Of a DNA stretch of 64,000 bases, positions 26,730 to 38,329 are shown in pieces. The notes below the pieces were generated by a model, which did no database searches, was not told the DNA's origin, and saw nothing but the letters and a program-made list of their open reading frames with translations. The translations under genes were made by a program, and so were the position numbers. The first letter of the stretch is position 1. Each line of letters opens with the position of its first letter. The stretch comes from Oscarella lobularis (Eukaryota > Porifera > Homoscleromorpha > Homosclerophorida > Oscarellidae), in NCBI RefSeq assembly GCF_947507565.1, contig NC_089191.1:1364001-1428000 (forward strand). The letters run 5' to 3'.

Positions 26730-27818
26730 AGAGACTCGACGGCAAACACCAAAAGTACCACAAAATCATAATTCGAATGCGTATCTAGTCGGTTCTTTTT
26801 TTCTATAGGGATAGTTTGACGTTGGAGAAGAGTTTGAAGAAGGAGATGCTCTCATGTAAAGGTAAAATTAATTAATCAATTCAATTAATTAGTTTCATTT
26901 AATTAGCGTATCATAACCTCGCCGAAGCAGACGAGAACTCTCGACGACATTGTGTTGCCACGCCAAATAGGCTAACGTGCGCCACCGTTTGCGTTGGCAA
27001 CATAACATCTCGATTAAGATGAAGTTCAAAGTCACCTTGCAGCAGAAGAAGCAAAATCATATCCTTTATATTGGCATTGCACGACGCGCGAATTTGTGGC
27101 GTTTTAACCTTTAAGTTAAAGGATACAGTTCGTTCCAGAATAAGCCCGGAATTCTAGGACAGTGCCTCTTATTTTGTTTTATGGTATCTTTGTGCAAAGG
27201 TATGCCATAAAACAAAGAAAGCGTGCCCTCTACTGTTTTCTAGAAACGGGCCCCTTTTTAGGAACCTCTCAGTTAAAGTCGTTTTACTCTAGCGGTAAAC
27301 ATCGTTTCTTTCGTTATCCTAGTCTCTCAGAACGTAACTTTGAGTCTTCTATTGCGTTTGTTCATTGGTCCGGCGTACCCCACGTCCATTCAGATCTACG
27401 CTTTCGGCACGTTAAACTTTAGTCGCAAATGTCAAAGCTTTATACTCCGACAGCTTTCATCAATTGTAAAGACGATCTTAGGTATAACGTAGGAAAAACC
27501 TAGAACTTGAATAGAGCTGAAATGGTCAAGAAACGAACTAAACCAAAGCGAAGTTTATTATCGGAAAAAGCGCAGTCCTTTTTTAGAAAAAGCTTTTCAA
27601 AAGGTCGATTGCACAAAATTCTGTTAAAAGCCTCTGCGTTTGGAATGGTACATAAAAAATTAATATAATAAATTTAGTCCAGAAATGAACTAAAACAGTG
27701 AGAGGGGTTGTCTTTTTCCCACCGACTGCGGCACTATTTATGCATTAAACCAACGTGTAGCGTCCATAGAAAAATTGCGAAATGAATGCGGTTCACTACA
27801 TTTCGTAATAAATTCTAG
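26730..27818. other. No supported gene
   Basis: AT-rich DNA with a few short splice-like segments (for example a CTATAG acceptor near 26808 followed by GATAGTTTGACG) and TTAATTAA words at about 26870. The 86-codon frame at 27162-27422 lacks coding character. Confidence 0.3.
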
Positions 27819-28064
27819 GAAGAAACGAGAGGTAAAACTGCGCGCGCTAAGAATACCATTTTATTCCGAGACGCACTGTAGCTCCTTTGTTGACTTTCTA
27901 AAGGATCGTCCAGCTTTCTCCCATTATTGGCGAAATAGGCTCTCGTCCGTTCTCCAACGTCAAAACGCTCGAATTATCATCGAAGAGGTTAAAAAGATCT
28001 TGTCAAGCCCGGTAGAGTCCCTCAGTATTGCGGCCGGGTTGCCAGCACCCGTTGCTCTTCTGAG
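27819..28064 (+). CDS. Internal exon of an unrecognised gene
   Basis: An exon bounded by TTCTAG at 27818 and TGAG|GTACAA at 28065 stays open over 82 codons. It reads KKREVKLRALRIPFYSE, FVDFLKDRPAFSHYW and a long helix (SVLQRQNARIIIEEVKKILS), then SIAAGLPAPVALL. It looks like a genuine protein segment with alternating helix and turn. No partner exon or family was identified. Confidence 0.4.
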
Positions 28065-28089
28065 GTACAATAACCCCTTCCTCCCTTAA

Positions 28090-28640
28090 TTAATAATGTA
28101 CGTTTGTCTTATAGTTAAGTTGCCATGTTCTTCGTTCGTTACCTATTCTGTCATCTTCTATACTTATAAACGCGACAGCCATCTTGAGTGGGCGCGGCTC
28201 TCGAGCGTTTGTCACTATGGGCTTCGACGTCGCTCTGTCGAAGCATTCGCGACAGCACGGAAAGCTCTTTCCGATCGTGCCCGCTTCGCGTGATCGGGTT
28301 TTCGGCCGCCGGCGTCCACTTCGAGGGTCAGCTTCGAAACGCGACATTACGCGCGTCCGAATGCTTGCATCCGCGACCTTGAACATTCACACGCAGCCTC
28401 GGTCGTGCACCATACGCTTACTGGCCTGCTTTTTAGCACGGTAGCAAGATCGTGTAGGACTTTTTGACATTTTTTAGAGTAGGTCTTTCTCGCTTGAAGT
28501 GACGTTTTTGCGTTTGTGTTAGCATTACCCAGGCAACAACAACGTGGACGTCCAGACACTTCGTTGCAGAAAATGGCGGTAGTGTACGTGAGTAGTCATA
28601 TACTCAAAACAAAAATGCGAAGAGAAACAGAAACTACACA
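28090..28640. other. GC-rich DNA, no supported gene
   Basis: Several overlapping frames exist on both strands between 28180 and 28560, the pattern of base composition rather than coding. A TATAAA-like word (ACTTATAAACG) near 28164 stands upstream of the GC-rich stretch and could mark a promoter, unproven. Confidence 0.25.
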
Positions 28641-28642
28641 GA

Positions 28643-29155
28643 AAAACATCAATGGGGAGACAGATAAGCCGAAAGTACATGTGCGAACACGTAGATAAGG
28701 AGACATACCCATACAGCAAGTGTAGACAGAGGCAGAAAATACTGAGACAAACAGTGTCACAGAAGCGAACAAAGACAGACAGAAAGTACACAGACAAACA
28801 CACAGATGCATACACAGACAGGCAGAAAATACACTGACAAACACACAGATGGGGACATAGACTAGCAGAAACTACACAAACAAACACAGACACAGAAACT
28901 ACATCAATGGGGAGACAGATAAGCCGAAAGTACATGTGCGAACACGTAGATAAGGAGACAGACTCATACAGCAAGTGTAGACAGAGGCAGAAAGTACTGA
29001 GACAAACAGTGTTACAGAAGCGAACACAGACAGGCAGAAAGTACACACAGACAAACACACAGATGCATACACAGACAGGCAGAAACTACACGAACAAACA
29101 CACAGATGGGGACATAGACAGGCAGAAACTACACAAACAAACACAGACACCGACG
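28643..29155. repeat. Two tandem ~257-bp units built of ACAGACAGGCAGAAA-type words
   Basis: The phrase ATCAATGGGGAGACAGATAA occurs near 28648 and again near 28904, each followed by GTACATGTGCGAACACGTAG and GAAGCGAACA. Within each unit are shorter ACAGACA/CACACAGATG repeats. Long Cys/Ser frames on the minus strand are artefacts. Confidence 0.85.
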
Positions 29156-29160
29156 AGGTC

Positions 29161-29644
29161 ATGAACTACGGATTGGATAAAGTGACAGTATTAGACAATC
29201 AATTTTCCGAAGCAGTGAATATTGTGCCAGACTGCATTAGCGATTGGACCAATTGCCGGACGCTGTTGAAAACGTCGTACCAAGATTCGACTCTCGAAGA
29301 AGTTATTTCAGCATTCACTTCAAACAGTACATTGAACACCATTTACCCAAACATTTGCACTTTTGCAAAGATATGCCGTGTTCTGCCTATCCACACGGCC
29401 GACGTAGAGCGGACCTTCTCTCGACTTCAGCTGATCGAAACCCGCGTGTGAAATCGCAAGAAGGAACTTACTTTAGACGCTGTGATAAGAATTTCAACAA
29501 AAGGTAAGACCACGTCTCTGAAAAAGTAAACTTACCACAGACAATGCTCATGTAACTTTAGGACCCGATACAGATTCGTTTCTTGTCGATGAAGCCGTAA
29601 AGCTGTGGGACAAGAAGAAAAACCGACGGCTGAAAGTGGCGTGA
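29161..29644 (+). pseudogene. hAT transposase C-terminal fragment
   Basis: The dimerisation domain of hAT transposases is seen as FAKICRVLPIHTADVERTFS and RLQLIETRV, then after one stop KELTLDAVIRIST and, beyond a roughly 60-nt intron, GPDTDSFLVDEAVKLW with a basic end. The stop falls where the relative at 48 kb has Arg, consistent with CGA to TGA. Everything upstream of the dimerisation domain is missing; the minisatellite borders it directly. Confidence 0.75.
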
Positions 29645-29734
29645 ATGAGATAACTTGGAGCTTAGTTAGTTAGAATTTAGTATGGTAAGAATTCCAGACG
29701 TAATTAAAATTGACTTTCAAAGGCTATGCCACCT

Positions 29735-29775
29735 ACATTTTTTTGGGGGCTTCGCCCCCAAACCCCCGTCTACCG
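29735..29775 (+). repeat. GC hairpin after the hAT fragment
   Basis: ATTTTTTT is followed by a hairpin GGGGGC-TT-CGCCCCC (29745-29759) and AACCCCC. The same composition follows the two other hAT genes (41947-41959 and, on the minus strand, 47954-47968). Confidence 0.6.
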
Positions 29776-29963
29776 CCAACTTTTTCCTAGGCAGAACTAA
29801 GAATTATCTTTTGTTGCTTTTCCGGAATCTTGCACTAAATCTTTAGCCAAAGAGTTTGAGTTTAGGCAGCGTTTGAGTACAGATGAAATCTAGTTTGCTT
29901 TTGTTTTATGATGGTTATCAAAATGTTTAATAAAGTTCTTGAGAGTTTAATTAATATCTACTA

Positions 29964-31510
29964 TACATGGCTGTACCTAATATGGAAGCTCAGAGAGTGT
30001 TCTTATACTACCTCAACGGCATCGTTGAAGAAATAGATCGCTACGAGCAAGACTAAATTACATTCGAATTTGCTGACAGCCTTCGCTTTTGCCTGCAACG
30101 TCTCTACGTATGGGTTGTTCAGCTTTCAGAAGCTCTTGAATTCTCTAACGGCGTATTGGATGCAGTTCCAAATTGTGTCAGACTTTGATCAGCTAATTCT
30201 TTGGAGTGGGCGCCAGAAACAGAACCATTGCCTTTAGAGAGACGTGATAGAGGACGGCCGAAGTACGTCATAACCTTGCAGAAGTTTTAATATCTACTGG
30301 AAAACACCTTCTCTGTCCCAAAGATCGCCTCAATGCTAAGAGTCTCCACATCCACCGTTAGACGACGGATGACCGAGTTTGACCTAAATGTGCTGATGTA
30401 TTACACAGAAATTAATGACGACGAATTGGCGTCTGCAATCCGGGATATTAAAATGCAAACATCAAAGCGGATATCACGTCGTTTACACCATGCTGAAAAG
30501 GAATGGAGTTAAGATCCCTATTCATAGGGTTCGACGCATTTGTTTCCAAGTAGACCCACCGGGTTCCATGTCTCGATAGACGAGAACAATTGAAACACTC
30601 TCGTATTTTGTTCCATGTCCCAACAGTTTATGGCACATCGACGGATATTACAAATTAATTCGGTATTACTTTGCAAAATGTCATTGTTTCAGGTAATGCA
30701 TCCTCCTTACTTCTTAGCTGACGCATTGTTATTCTCGCTGGAATTGACGGCTATAGTAGGGTCGTTACATATATACGCTGCTCGGCAAATAAAAAAGCGG
30801 CAACTGTTTTTGAACTATTTGAAAACGCCGTTGCGGAACATGGATTGCCGTCCCGCTTTCGCAGCGACAAGGGTGGCGAAAACACTTTAGTTGGCCTGTT
30901 TATGCTTTCCCTCCCTTTGCGCGGTCCAGGTCGAGGTAGCATTCTGGCTGGAAGGTCAGTTCACAGCAAAGAATTGAACAACTTCGGCGGGATGTATACT
31001 ATCAGGTGGGCCAAAGGCGGAAGTACTTGGGAAGTAACATTGATAAACATTTTAGACCGTTTCGGTGTATCACCAACTCTTTTTCTAACTTGAAGAAAAC
31101 CAAATATTGGACATCAATGATGATCACATCGTGTGTCTTCACTACGTTATCATTCCTTGTTGAAACAGAGACTTGAGGGAATTCAAAACCATGTGAAACA
31201 GCCGTCCCCTATCGTCGGCACAAATCAGCAGTCCAAACCAAATCTGGATTGCCGGTATGTACACTCAGAGTCAGTCCTGCTATCGAATAATAGAGGAACT
31301 CTTCGGATGTCTGACGCCAACCTCACGACGTACGGATTAGAAACTGATGAGGCAGTTCCAGACAGGGAATTGGACGAAGTTAGCCGAGTTACTGTTCCAC
31401 AGCTTCAAGAAATATCTCGTGAAGACATAATTGCAAAGCTTAATGAAAATATTGATCCTCTGGCGGAGGACCAAAACTACGGAATTTCAGTGTTACTCTC
31501 TGCGCTTTAA
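29964..31510 (+). pseudogene. Integrase-core (rve-like) mobile-element gene, decayed
   Basis: Across frames one reads GRPKYVITLQKF, SVPKIASMLRVSTSTVRRRM (HTH), INDDELASAI, VPTVYGT, AGIDGYSRVVTYIYA (catalytic Asp block), LPSRFRSDKGGEN (second Asp), LPLRGPGRGSILAGRSVHSK, and near the end YGLETDEAVPD, VPQLQEISRED and IDPLAEDQNYGISV. From memory this matches the multicopy integrase-core protein of fish and cnidarians that resembles retroviral-type integrases but is not in an LTR element. At least six frame breaks or stops are present, so it is inactive. The last exon (31133-31510) is the best-preserved part. Confidence 0.7.
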
Positions 31511-32224
31511 ATAATAAAGAATGATTGACCCTCATCAAATAAAGACCTAGTACAATGTTTCCTTTACTAGGCCTACATATACTTGTCAAAATGATTGCTC
31601 GTACTGATGCTTTGAAGAGCGTTTATAGCACTTGCAAGTTAGCAAAGAATATTTCTCTTGATCTGCCAGTTTCTCCTTTTCTTTTCCGTAATTTGATTTA
31701 AAAATCCACAAGTAATCATTTCTTCCTAAATCAAAAGCAAATTATTGTACAATTGCGTAGTAAAATATAATTTCTGTCTTTTTTCCTTGAAATAAAACTC
31801 AGGTGCAAGCTTTCTTGCCATTTTAATAGGATCTCTAAGTGCCCCTTGCAAAGACGTAGGCCGCGTCCAAATCGTTCACTTTTCCGACACGGGTGTAAGT
31901 GTTTTTTGCCTAAAAGAAACAAAATTTTACTGTTTTACACTCTCCATTAACTAGGGTATAGCGCACGTAAAGAGTGTTCTTTGCCTGAATTTTCAGTTTT
32001 TCTGCTAAGCTTTATAGCGTCAGTTTGTAGCTGGCTTGACTGCTAAATGTAGGAGAACATTGTTAATTATACTGTTTTATACGGTTCAAGCACTGCCACG
32101 CTCTTCTGTAAATTTCCAATAGTCTGAAAAAGACTCAGAGGATTTTGCGCTGCTCAGCGTCAGTTGCTTGAGCTGCCATATCAATTCTTTTTTTCTTTCG
32201 CATGCAAAAGAAATACTAATTCGC
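31511..32224. other. No supported gene
   Basis: AT-rich sequence with scattered short frames on both strands and no recognisable family, repeat or element terminus. Confidence 0.3.
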
Positions 32225-33154
32225 TCAATCAACATTCAGACGCGATCTAATTGCCTTCTCCCCATCAACAATCGACTGAACCGTTGCGTTGTAAGGTCCC
32301 ATCTTTTTGTATTGAGCCATGACTTTTGAAGAAAGAGTTTCGAAGTTTTCGTTGATTTGCTGCAGTTTGCAAATTGGCTTTACCTTGCGAACGCCGTCGT
32401 CATCGTAGCAAACCAAAAATCTTTCTAGAGTGCAAAGGATATACTATACGTCAGACTGTTAGTGAAAGGAAGTTGGAGGGAGATCTACACGTAATCACAC
32501 GCGTTTCTAATCTAATTAGTATCTAACTCTCCTGGGAACTATCGGATATCCAAGTGGTATCCGCTATCCAAGGGGTATCGGGAGATTTCTCACGCAACCT
32601 TTCCCTTTTGTAACAATTAGTTTTCAAAACCACGCATCGCCGAATCACGCTCCATGGCGCTTAGAATTACCAGGACAAACGTGCTAGCTAGATGCGCCTT
32701 GTGAAGTTCATCGCGAACGGACGTAGACCAATTCCTGCAGGTTTCGATTCCACCGCCCAGCTATTACATCTGCGCATCTTCGCGATTAGCCGGGTTAGCT
32801 AAACGCAATTATGTTGTAGCGTTCCCCTAGAATACGAGCGCTTGACACGCACAAAACTGGACTTACGTCCATAATGCATCTTTCTCCAATGCGCAAGTTT
32901 TGTTTTAAACAAGTGGCTTGTGCATTATTCTTCGCTTTTGTTGCCGGTGTCAGTTGTCTTTTTTTGCTTTTTTCGAGACACGAGATGTCATTTTGCATGT
33001 GCTGGAGTGAAACTAAGTGACGCGCGATGATAAAGCGTTCGTGTTTGCGAAGAGTCTGTGCTGTTGTGCCTGGCGATCGCACGCACGTTTGAGTGTTGAA
33101 TTCAGCTAATGAGGGCGAGTGATCTAATTGAAGCCAGCCAAGGAGAGCTTGCAC
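32225..33154 (-). CDS. Unrecognised minus-strand gene, at least three exon-like segments
   Basis: Three open segments on the minus strand carry splice-like borders: about 33154-32868 (SLQHMQNDISCLEKSKKRQL, ending at GGAC|GTAAGT), about 32743-32680 (WSTSVRDELHKAHLASTFVL, after CCTGCAG and before GTAATT) and about 32424-32225 (CKLQQINENFETLSSKVMAQ, VQSIVDGEKAIRSRLNVD, stop). The helical, charged composition is protein-like. Phases do not match perfectly, so either an exon is missing or the gene is decaying. Function unknown. Confidence 0.35.
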
Positions 33155-33419
33155 ATTTTCGTACTAATTGCCTAACACAAGTAGATCAATTATGCCAGTT
33201 GAGCGTCGCATTGCATGCATGAAGCGTTGCATACGTGCTCGGAACAGGCCAAAGCATTATCGCGTTTGGCGCGATGGCAAAACGTAAATTCCCAAGCAAA
33301 CGCGCAGTCGTTGGCGAAAGAAGCAATCGGTGGGTTCGGCCGCGGATATAAATTTGGACTCAAACTCCGAGGCGGCTCCAGCGATTCTCCCCGCGTCATT
33401 TTCCCAGTGGACTTTGGCT

Positions 33420-33495
33420 CCGAGTCGGACGAGTTGGCTGCCGAAACGGACGAGTTGGCTGCCGAAACGGACGAGTTGGCTTCCGAGTTGTACGA
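33420..33495 (+). repeat. 21-bp tandem repeat
   Basis: GACGAGTTGGCTGCCGAAACG is repeated in frame about three times, then decays into a GAG/TCG-rich stretch. It encodes a Thr-Asp-Glu-Leu-Ala-Ala-Glu motif in the one long frame. Confidence 0.8.
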
Positions 33496-33597
33496 GTTGG
33501 CATCGGCGTCGAACTCACAGCCGGAGTCCAGCTCCCAGTCCGAGTCGGAGTCGGAGGGTTTAGTCGGAGATGATGGTACGGTGTATCACGGTGGCCG

Positions 33598-33889
33598 ATA
33601 CGGGGTTCTCACTGCCCACTGCTCACTTCTCACTGCCCAATCCGGGTCGTTTCCCACTGCTAACTGCTCGATGCAGGTCGCTTCTCTTTGCTCACTGCTC
33701 GATTAGGGTCACTTCCTACTGCTCACTGCTCAATGCAGGTCACTTCCTACTGTTCACTGCTTTATGCAGGTCACTTCCTACTGCTCGCTGCCCACTTCTC
33801 AATGCCCACTGCTCACTGATCGCTGCTCGCTGCTCACTGCTCACTGCCCCCTGCTCACTGCTCACTGCTTGCTGTCCACTGCCAAGTGC
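33598..33889. repeat. Minisatellite of CACTGCTCACTGC words
   Basis: Short 6-12 bp words (CTGCTCACTG, CACTTCCTACTG, AATGCAGGTCACTTCC) recur throughout. A higher-order period of about 48 bp is visible in GCAGGTCACTTCCTACTG at about 33735 and 33766. Confidence 0.85.
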
Positions 33890-33893
33890 TTAA

Positions 33894-34681
33894 AGGGTAA
33901 CTGAACTGGCGTAAAAAACTTTTGATATGTTATAGCTAATCACTAGCCTAGTCTTAATGCATTGGTCCCTTTTCCTTCAATCGTTAGACGCGGAGATAGA
34001 GCCGCTTTTTGGTTTAGCGTAAGCGTGTCCGTGACGTCAGAGTAGGAACGGAAGTGGGCGTTACAGTTACTTACTCTACATATTGTTCAGCGTCTACAGC
34101 CAGATTTGCTCAACAACCGTACATGGCCACTGTTGTTTAGACTCTAGATCCCTTTACATAACAGATATTTGAACCCTATTACAGCCTGAAACGCATTTCT
34201 CGCATCAATTTTCGGCGCATTTTTTATCACCGTAAAAATTAGACTTTCATCTAGTTCGGGCTCTTTAGAACTATTGGAAACTGATAAGATTTCGCTGCAA
34301 ACGCAAAATTTTAGACATGTCAGCTACTAAGGAAATCGATTACCGCTAGATCAAAATCGGAACTAAATGGCACCTTACTGAGCTGGATATCTCATTCATA
34401 GCTTGTTTGCTCTAGTATCTTACAGAAATAAGTCTAGTGTCGGTTTGTAACTAAGGAAATTCGACGTCTAGAGGCTACCAGACATGTACTGTAAAGAGCC
34501 ACAACGCAACTTCCGTTCCCACTATGACGTCATTCATAGCTCCGCCCAGCAACTTTAACGACTTGTTGTAGCTCGAAAAATAAGCATACAGTTTAAATTC
34601 TATCGCGAACGAAACTTTTCTATTAACGTACGCCCAGTAAAACCAAAAAATGACGTCGATTTTTGTCAGTTTAGTTACCCT
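33894..34681. mobile_element. TTAA-flanked MITE, 788 bp
   Basis: The ends AGGGTAACTGAACTGG (33894-33909) and CAGTTTAGTTACCCT (34667-34681) are inverted repeats, and TTAA stands on both sides (33890-33893 and 34682-34685). No ORF is inside. The TTAA target and short TIR fit a non-autonomous piggyBac- or Kolobok-type element; the TIR differs from both complete elements in the window. Confidence 0.75.
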
Positions 34682-35005
34682 TTAATACGCCGTTAATGAT
34701 TGCCGCCTATCTCTAGTTAATACGCCGTCAACGAGTGCCGTCCATATCTAGTTAATACGCCGTCAACGAGTGCCGTTCATGTTTAGTTAATACGCCGTCA
34801 ACGACTTCCGACGTTTTCTAGTTAATACGCCGTCAACGAGTGCCGTCCATCTCTAGTTAATACACCGTCAATGCGTGCCGACGTTCTCTAGTTAATACGC
34901 CGTCAACGAGTGCCATCCATCTCTAGTCATGACGCCGTCAACGATTGCCGACGTTCTCTATAAAACGACGTCAACGAGTGCCGTCCATCTCTAATCAATA
35001 CGCCG
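34682..35005. repeat. 35-bp minisatellite, about nine copies
   Basis: The unit begins TTAATACGCCGTCAACGAG, continues TGCCGTCCATCTCTAG, and repeats with a 35-bp period; later copies decay. The first unit directly abuts the MITE, whose right TTAA is the first four bases of the unit. Confidence 0.9.
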
Positions 35006-36185
35006 TAGACATGATGGGCAATTTCAAGGTAAATTGGCATTGGGCAAATCTTCGATAGCTAAAGAACTATGCAATTTTAAAAAGGAAATTGGAAGAGAAT
35101 TATAGAGCCTGAACCACACTTTAAAAAGAGGTAAGCAATATTAATTGTTTGGTTTTTGAGAACAAGTATGTATTTCTGTTTTAGCTTTGGGAGAGACAGA
35201 GGGTAACAGTTGATATGATTCGTGTGTGAATTTCTGATGATTCTGTTTATTGCCCTTAGAAGATACGAAAGGGGATGACGTCGACGTCTTGAATTGTAGC
35301 AGTTGATATATTCTGTGTTTGATTTCTAATTTTCTCTTTAGTTCAGAGGAAATGATTTGTAAGATTTTTATCTAACTGAGAAAGATATTGGTAAATTATT
35401 TCAAAGCTTCATTCGAACATGGCTCAAACGAGAGTAACGGCAATCAATGAAGTATTTTTGGATTTTATTTTTGTTTTTAGCAGAAGAAGTCGACGTCTAT
35501 GAGAAGGAGGATTAGGAGGAAAATAGAGGTAAAAACCAAAAGTAATTTAAATATTTTTTAGTAGTCTAATTTTTTTAGAAGCCAGACAGAAAACGAAGAA
35601 GAACGGTACAACTTGATAAATTATTTTTGATTCTTCACACGTTTTCTTGCCGGTCAAAGTGACGCTAGTATGAGAGTGATTCTCTGCCGGATTTTTGCAT
35701 TTGTAACGTTTTTTTAGACTCCTATGAGCGACATGAAAAAGGTAACTACCAGATTTCGTGCATGCCAGATTTTTTACATTTTTTTGAAATGGAAGAAGAA
35801 ACGAAGAACATCGGTAAGACTGAACTGAGAAATTTTTGAAGAATTCTGACCTTTTTCGTAGTTGATTGTGTTTAGGGAATTCGAGAAGGTCAGAAGCAGC
35901 ACGATTCTCTCCCGGATTTTGACCTTGTAGCACTTTTCCTAGATGAATAGGAAAGGATGGATACGTATCCAACAAAAGGTAAACCATATTTTCTAGTTTT
36001 GCTTTGATTTTAGTGTTTGTTTCGTTTTACTTTTATAGAAGAGAAGAACTCCAAAGAAGGCAGGAAACAAATTACCTGAATTTGATTTTTGTAACGCGTT
36101 GTTTTTAGAGTGATACGAGGGCAGAAAATAACAATTGTGAAAAATTGCGTAAGACTCTAATAATGAAACGCTTTCTAATAATGAA
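35006..36185 (+). other. Array of tiny exon-like segments
   Basis: Every 80-150 bp a TTTTAG-type acceptor is followed by a short purine-rich segment and a GTAA-type donor: about 35192, 35260, 35337, 35482, 35580, 35716, 35785, 35930, 36038 and 36108. Segments read as Glu/Lys-rich peptides (for example EEVDVYEKED). Two of the units (about 35650-35720 and 35880-35950) resemble each other (GATTCTCT-CCGGATTTT). A gene built of micro-exons or a degenerate repeat are both possible. Confidence 0.3.
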
Positions 36186-38010
36186 ATTCTTTTAAATTTA
36201 CCTACGAAATCAGCAAAATTCACTCCACCTTCCTAGACACAACAGTCTATAAAGGGAAAAGATACAAGAGCCAAAACATACTAGATATAAAAAAGTATTT
36301 CAAACCAACAAACAAATTCTCGTATCTTAATTTCACATCGGCCCACCCTATCCAATGCAAAAAGGCAATAATAAAAGGAGAACTAAATAGATTCCTAAGA
36401 ACCACATCAGATGAAAAAACGTACGAACAACTAAAGCAAAACCATATCAAAAGATTACTCAAAAGAGATTACCCAATGGATCTCTTGAAAAAAAGAGGCA
36501 AAGAAAATGCTTTTCACAAAACGAGCCTCAATCATAGAAAAAATCACCTGCAAAACAAAGAATCAGAAACAAACAGACAAATCCAAAATACCACTAACAT
36601 TAGTCACAACATTTGATCCGTGGCTGAGACAACTACCAAAAACAATAAGAAGATGCTGGGAAGAAGTGGAAAACGATCCACAACTCAGCATCATCTTTCC
36701 AAACCCAATCGTCATCGCCTACAAGAAAAACAAAACAATTAGCTCAAAACTAGTCACATCCAAAATCCCAAACCAACCTAAACCAATAGTAGAACAATTC
36801 AAAGCCCCAATAAAAACAATCGTCCCAACGTTTGAAAGAAATACTTCTCCATGCAAATTTATAAATTGCAAATCGTGCCTGGCAATAACGAAATCAAATA
36901 CAATAACCAGTACTGCGACTAAAAAGACATACCAAATAACCTAAAAAATGAATTGTAAGTCAGAAAATGTAATCTACGTACTAACGTGCAAACACTGCCA
37001 GAAACAGTACGTTAGACAGACTTCACGCTACAAGAAAGGATCACAAGACACAGAAACGACGCAAAATATAAAAATTACCTGATATACCAGCACATCAAAC
37101 TCCACAAACTCAATTTTGAAAATAACTTTAAAGTCACCCCAATACAACAAGTTGCAAAAGCAGACCTAATACAAACAGAAACCAAATGGATAAAAACACT
37201 GGGCACACTATACCCCAAAGGACTAAATTCCAAATTCGAAAAACATTCAGACACACACGAAATTGAAAAGGAAATAAACACCTCAACAGCAAACATCATT
37301 GGGAACAAAAGCCTCGCAAAAAAACCCTAACACTATCACAAAAATACTAAATAACAAACAACCACGGAAATAGAAAGGAACACAAAAACAACACTCTAAA
37401 ACACACAACAATAGAACACTTCCCAAACACCAAACATTCCTGGAAAATTCAAAAAATCCCCCACACATGATCACACATGATCACACACAATGACAACAAA
37501 CGAAGCACCCCACATCTACAAAGAAAAACGAGAAAAAAGCTAAACAAAAAATAAAAACATAGCTAACTTATCTGAGAATATGCAACACTCAAAAACAATG
37601 CACCTCCCCCATCACCAAACACCTGAAAATTGCCAAAAAAATCCTCCACACATGAATACACAATAATCACAACAGACAACGCACCCTACATCTACAAAGA
37701 AAACAAAGCTAAACAGCAAGACAAAAACGTAGCAAACTTATCTGATGATAGAAAACACCCTGAACGACAAAAATGAACACAAAAAGACCGTATAAAGTAC
37801 CTAGAAAACGACGACGATTCATTCAGGAAAGAAAGGGTGTAAAACACCACGGAAACACCATAAAAACGCAATACAATAAAAACTCACCATGTAGATCAAC
37901 GTCTAATACATGTTCCGTCAAATAAAAACATTCAAAGCCGTCTAAAAACGCTGTCTTCGCGACGCACAACGCCTATTGAGTCAACGGTTGTTATTGTTTA
38001 GAGCGCGTTA
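36186..38010 (+). mobile_element. Penelope-like retroelement, 5'-truncated
   Basis: Starts within the reverse transcriptase thumb region (STFLDTTVYKGKRYKSQN, IKKYFKPTNKFSYLNF, IIKGELNRFLRTTSDEK), shifts frame at a run of A near 36490, continues with LVTTFDPWLRQLPKTIRRCW, and ends with a GIY-YIG-type endonuclease (VLTCKHCQKQYVRQTS, IYQHIKLHKLNF, LGTLYPKGLN). The conserved Gly of the YVGQT motif reads Arg here. After the stop is an AT-rich tail with a roughly 180-bp tandem duplication, then a conserved 3' end around 37935-38005 shared with the copy at 44.8 kb. Catalytic RT residues are missing, so it cannot move by itself. Confidence 0.8.
37440..37740 (+). repeat. Tandem duplication in the Penelope tail
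   Basis: AAAATTCAAAAAATCCCCCACACATG at about 37443 and AAAATTGCCAAAAAAATCCTCCACACATG at about 37625 start two similar units that also share ACATCTACAAAGAAAA and AACTTATCTGA. Confidence 0.7.
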
Positions 38011-38313
38011 AACAATAACAATCTACCCACTAATCAGATAATAATATACACAACTCAAAACTAATAAAGAACGCACGCCAATCTCCAAAAACATACAGAA
38101 CATTTCAATTAGGAATAATTCAAACACCAAAAAGCCCAAAATACCCCAAGGGGGCCCTCTCATAAATTTCGCGTAGGGAAGGTTTAGCATGACTGGCAAT
38201 CGGTTTCCCGCGCTGATAGGTACCGACACAACGTACATACATGTATGTGCGTTGGCGATGGCCGCAGGGACGCCCTAAAAGGCACCCTAACGCCTGAACC
38301 CAAACCCTCACCA

Positions 38314-38329
38314 CTAACCCTAACCCTAA
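38314..38329. repeat. Short telomere-type CCCTAA run
   Basis: CTAACCCTAACCCTAA, nearly three units of the animal telomere repeat, lies 300 bp beyond the Penelope 3' end. Degenerate CCCTAA/CCCAAA words flank it. Confidence 0.6.

Noticed and set aside
28525-29162. Cys/Ser/Val-rich minus-strand frames looking like membrane proteins
   Set aside because: They arise from the ACAGACAGG-type minisatellite and repeat with it.
34682-35005. Regular direct repeats that could suggest a CRISPR array
   Set aside because: Units are contiguous 35-bp copies with no unique spacers, and the context is eukaryotic. It is a minisatellite.
35547-35987. 146-codon minus-strand frame
   Set aside because: Antisense to the micro-exon-like array; composition (Phe, Ser, Lys) reflects the AT-rich complement.
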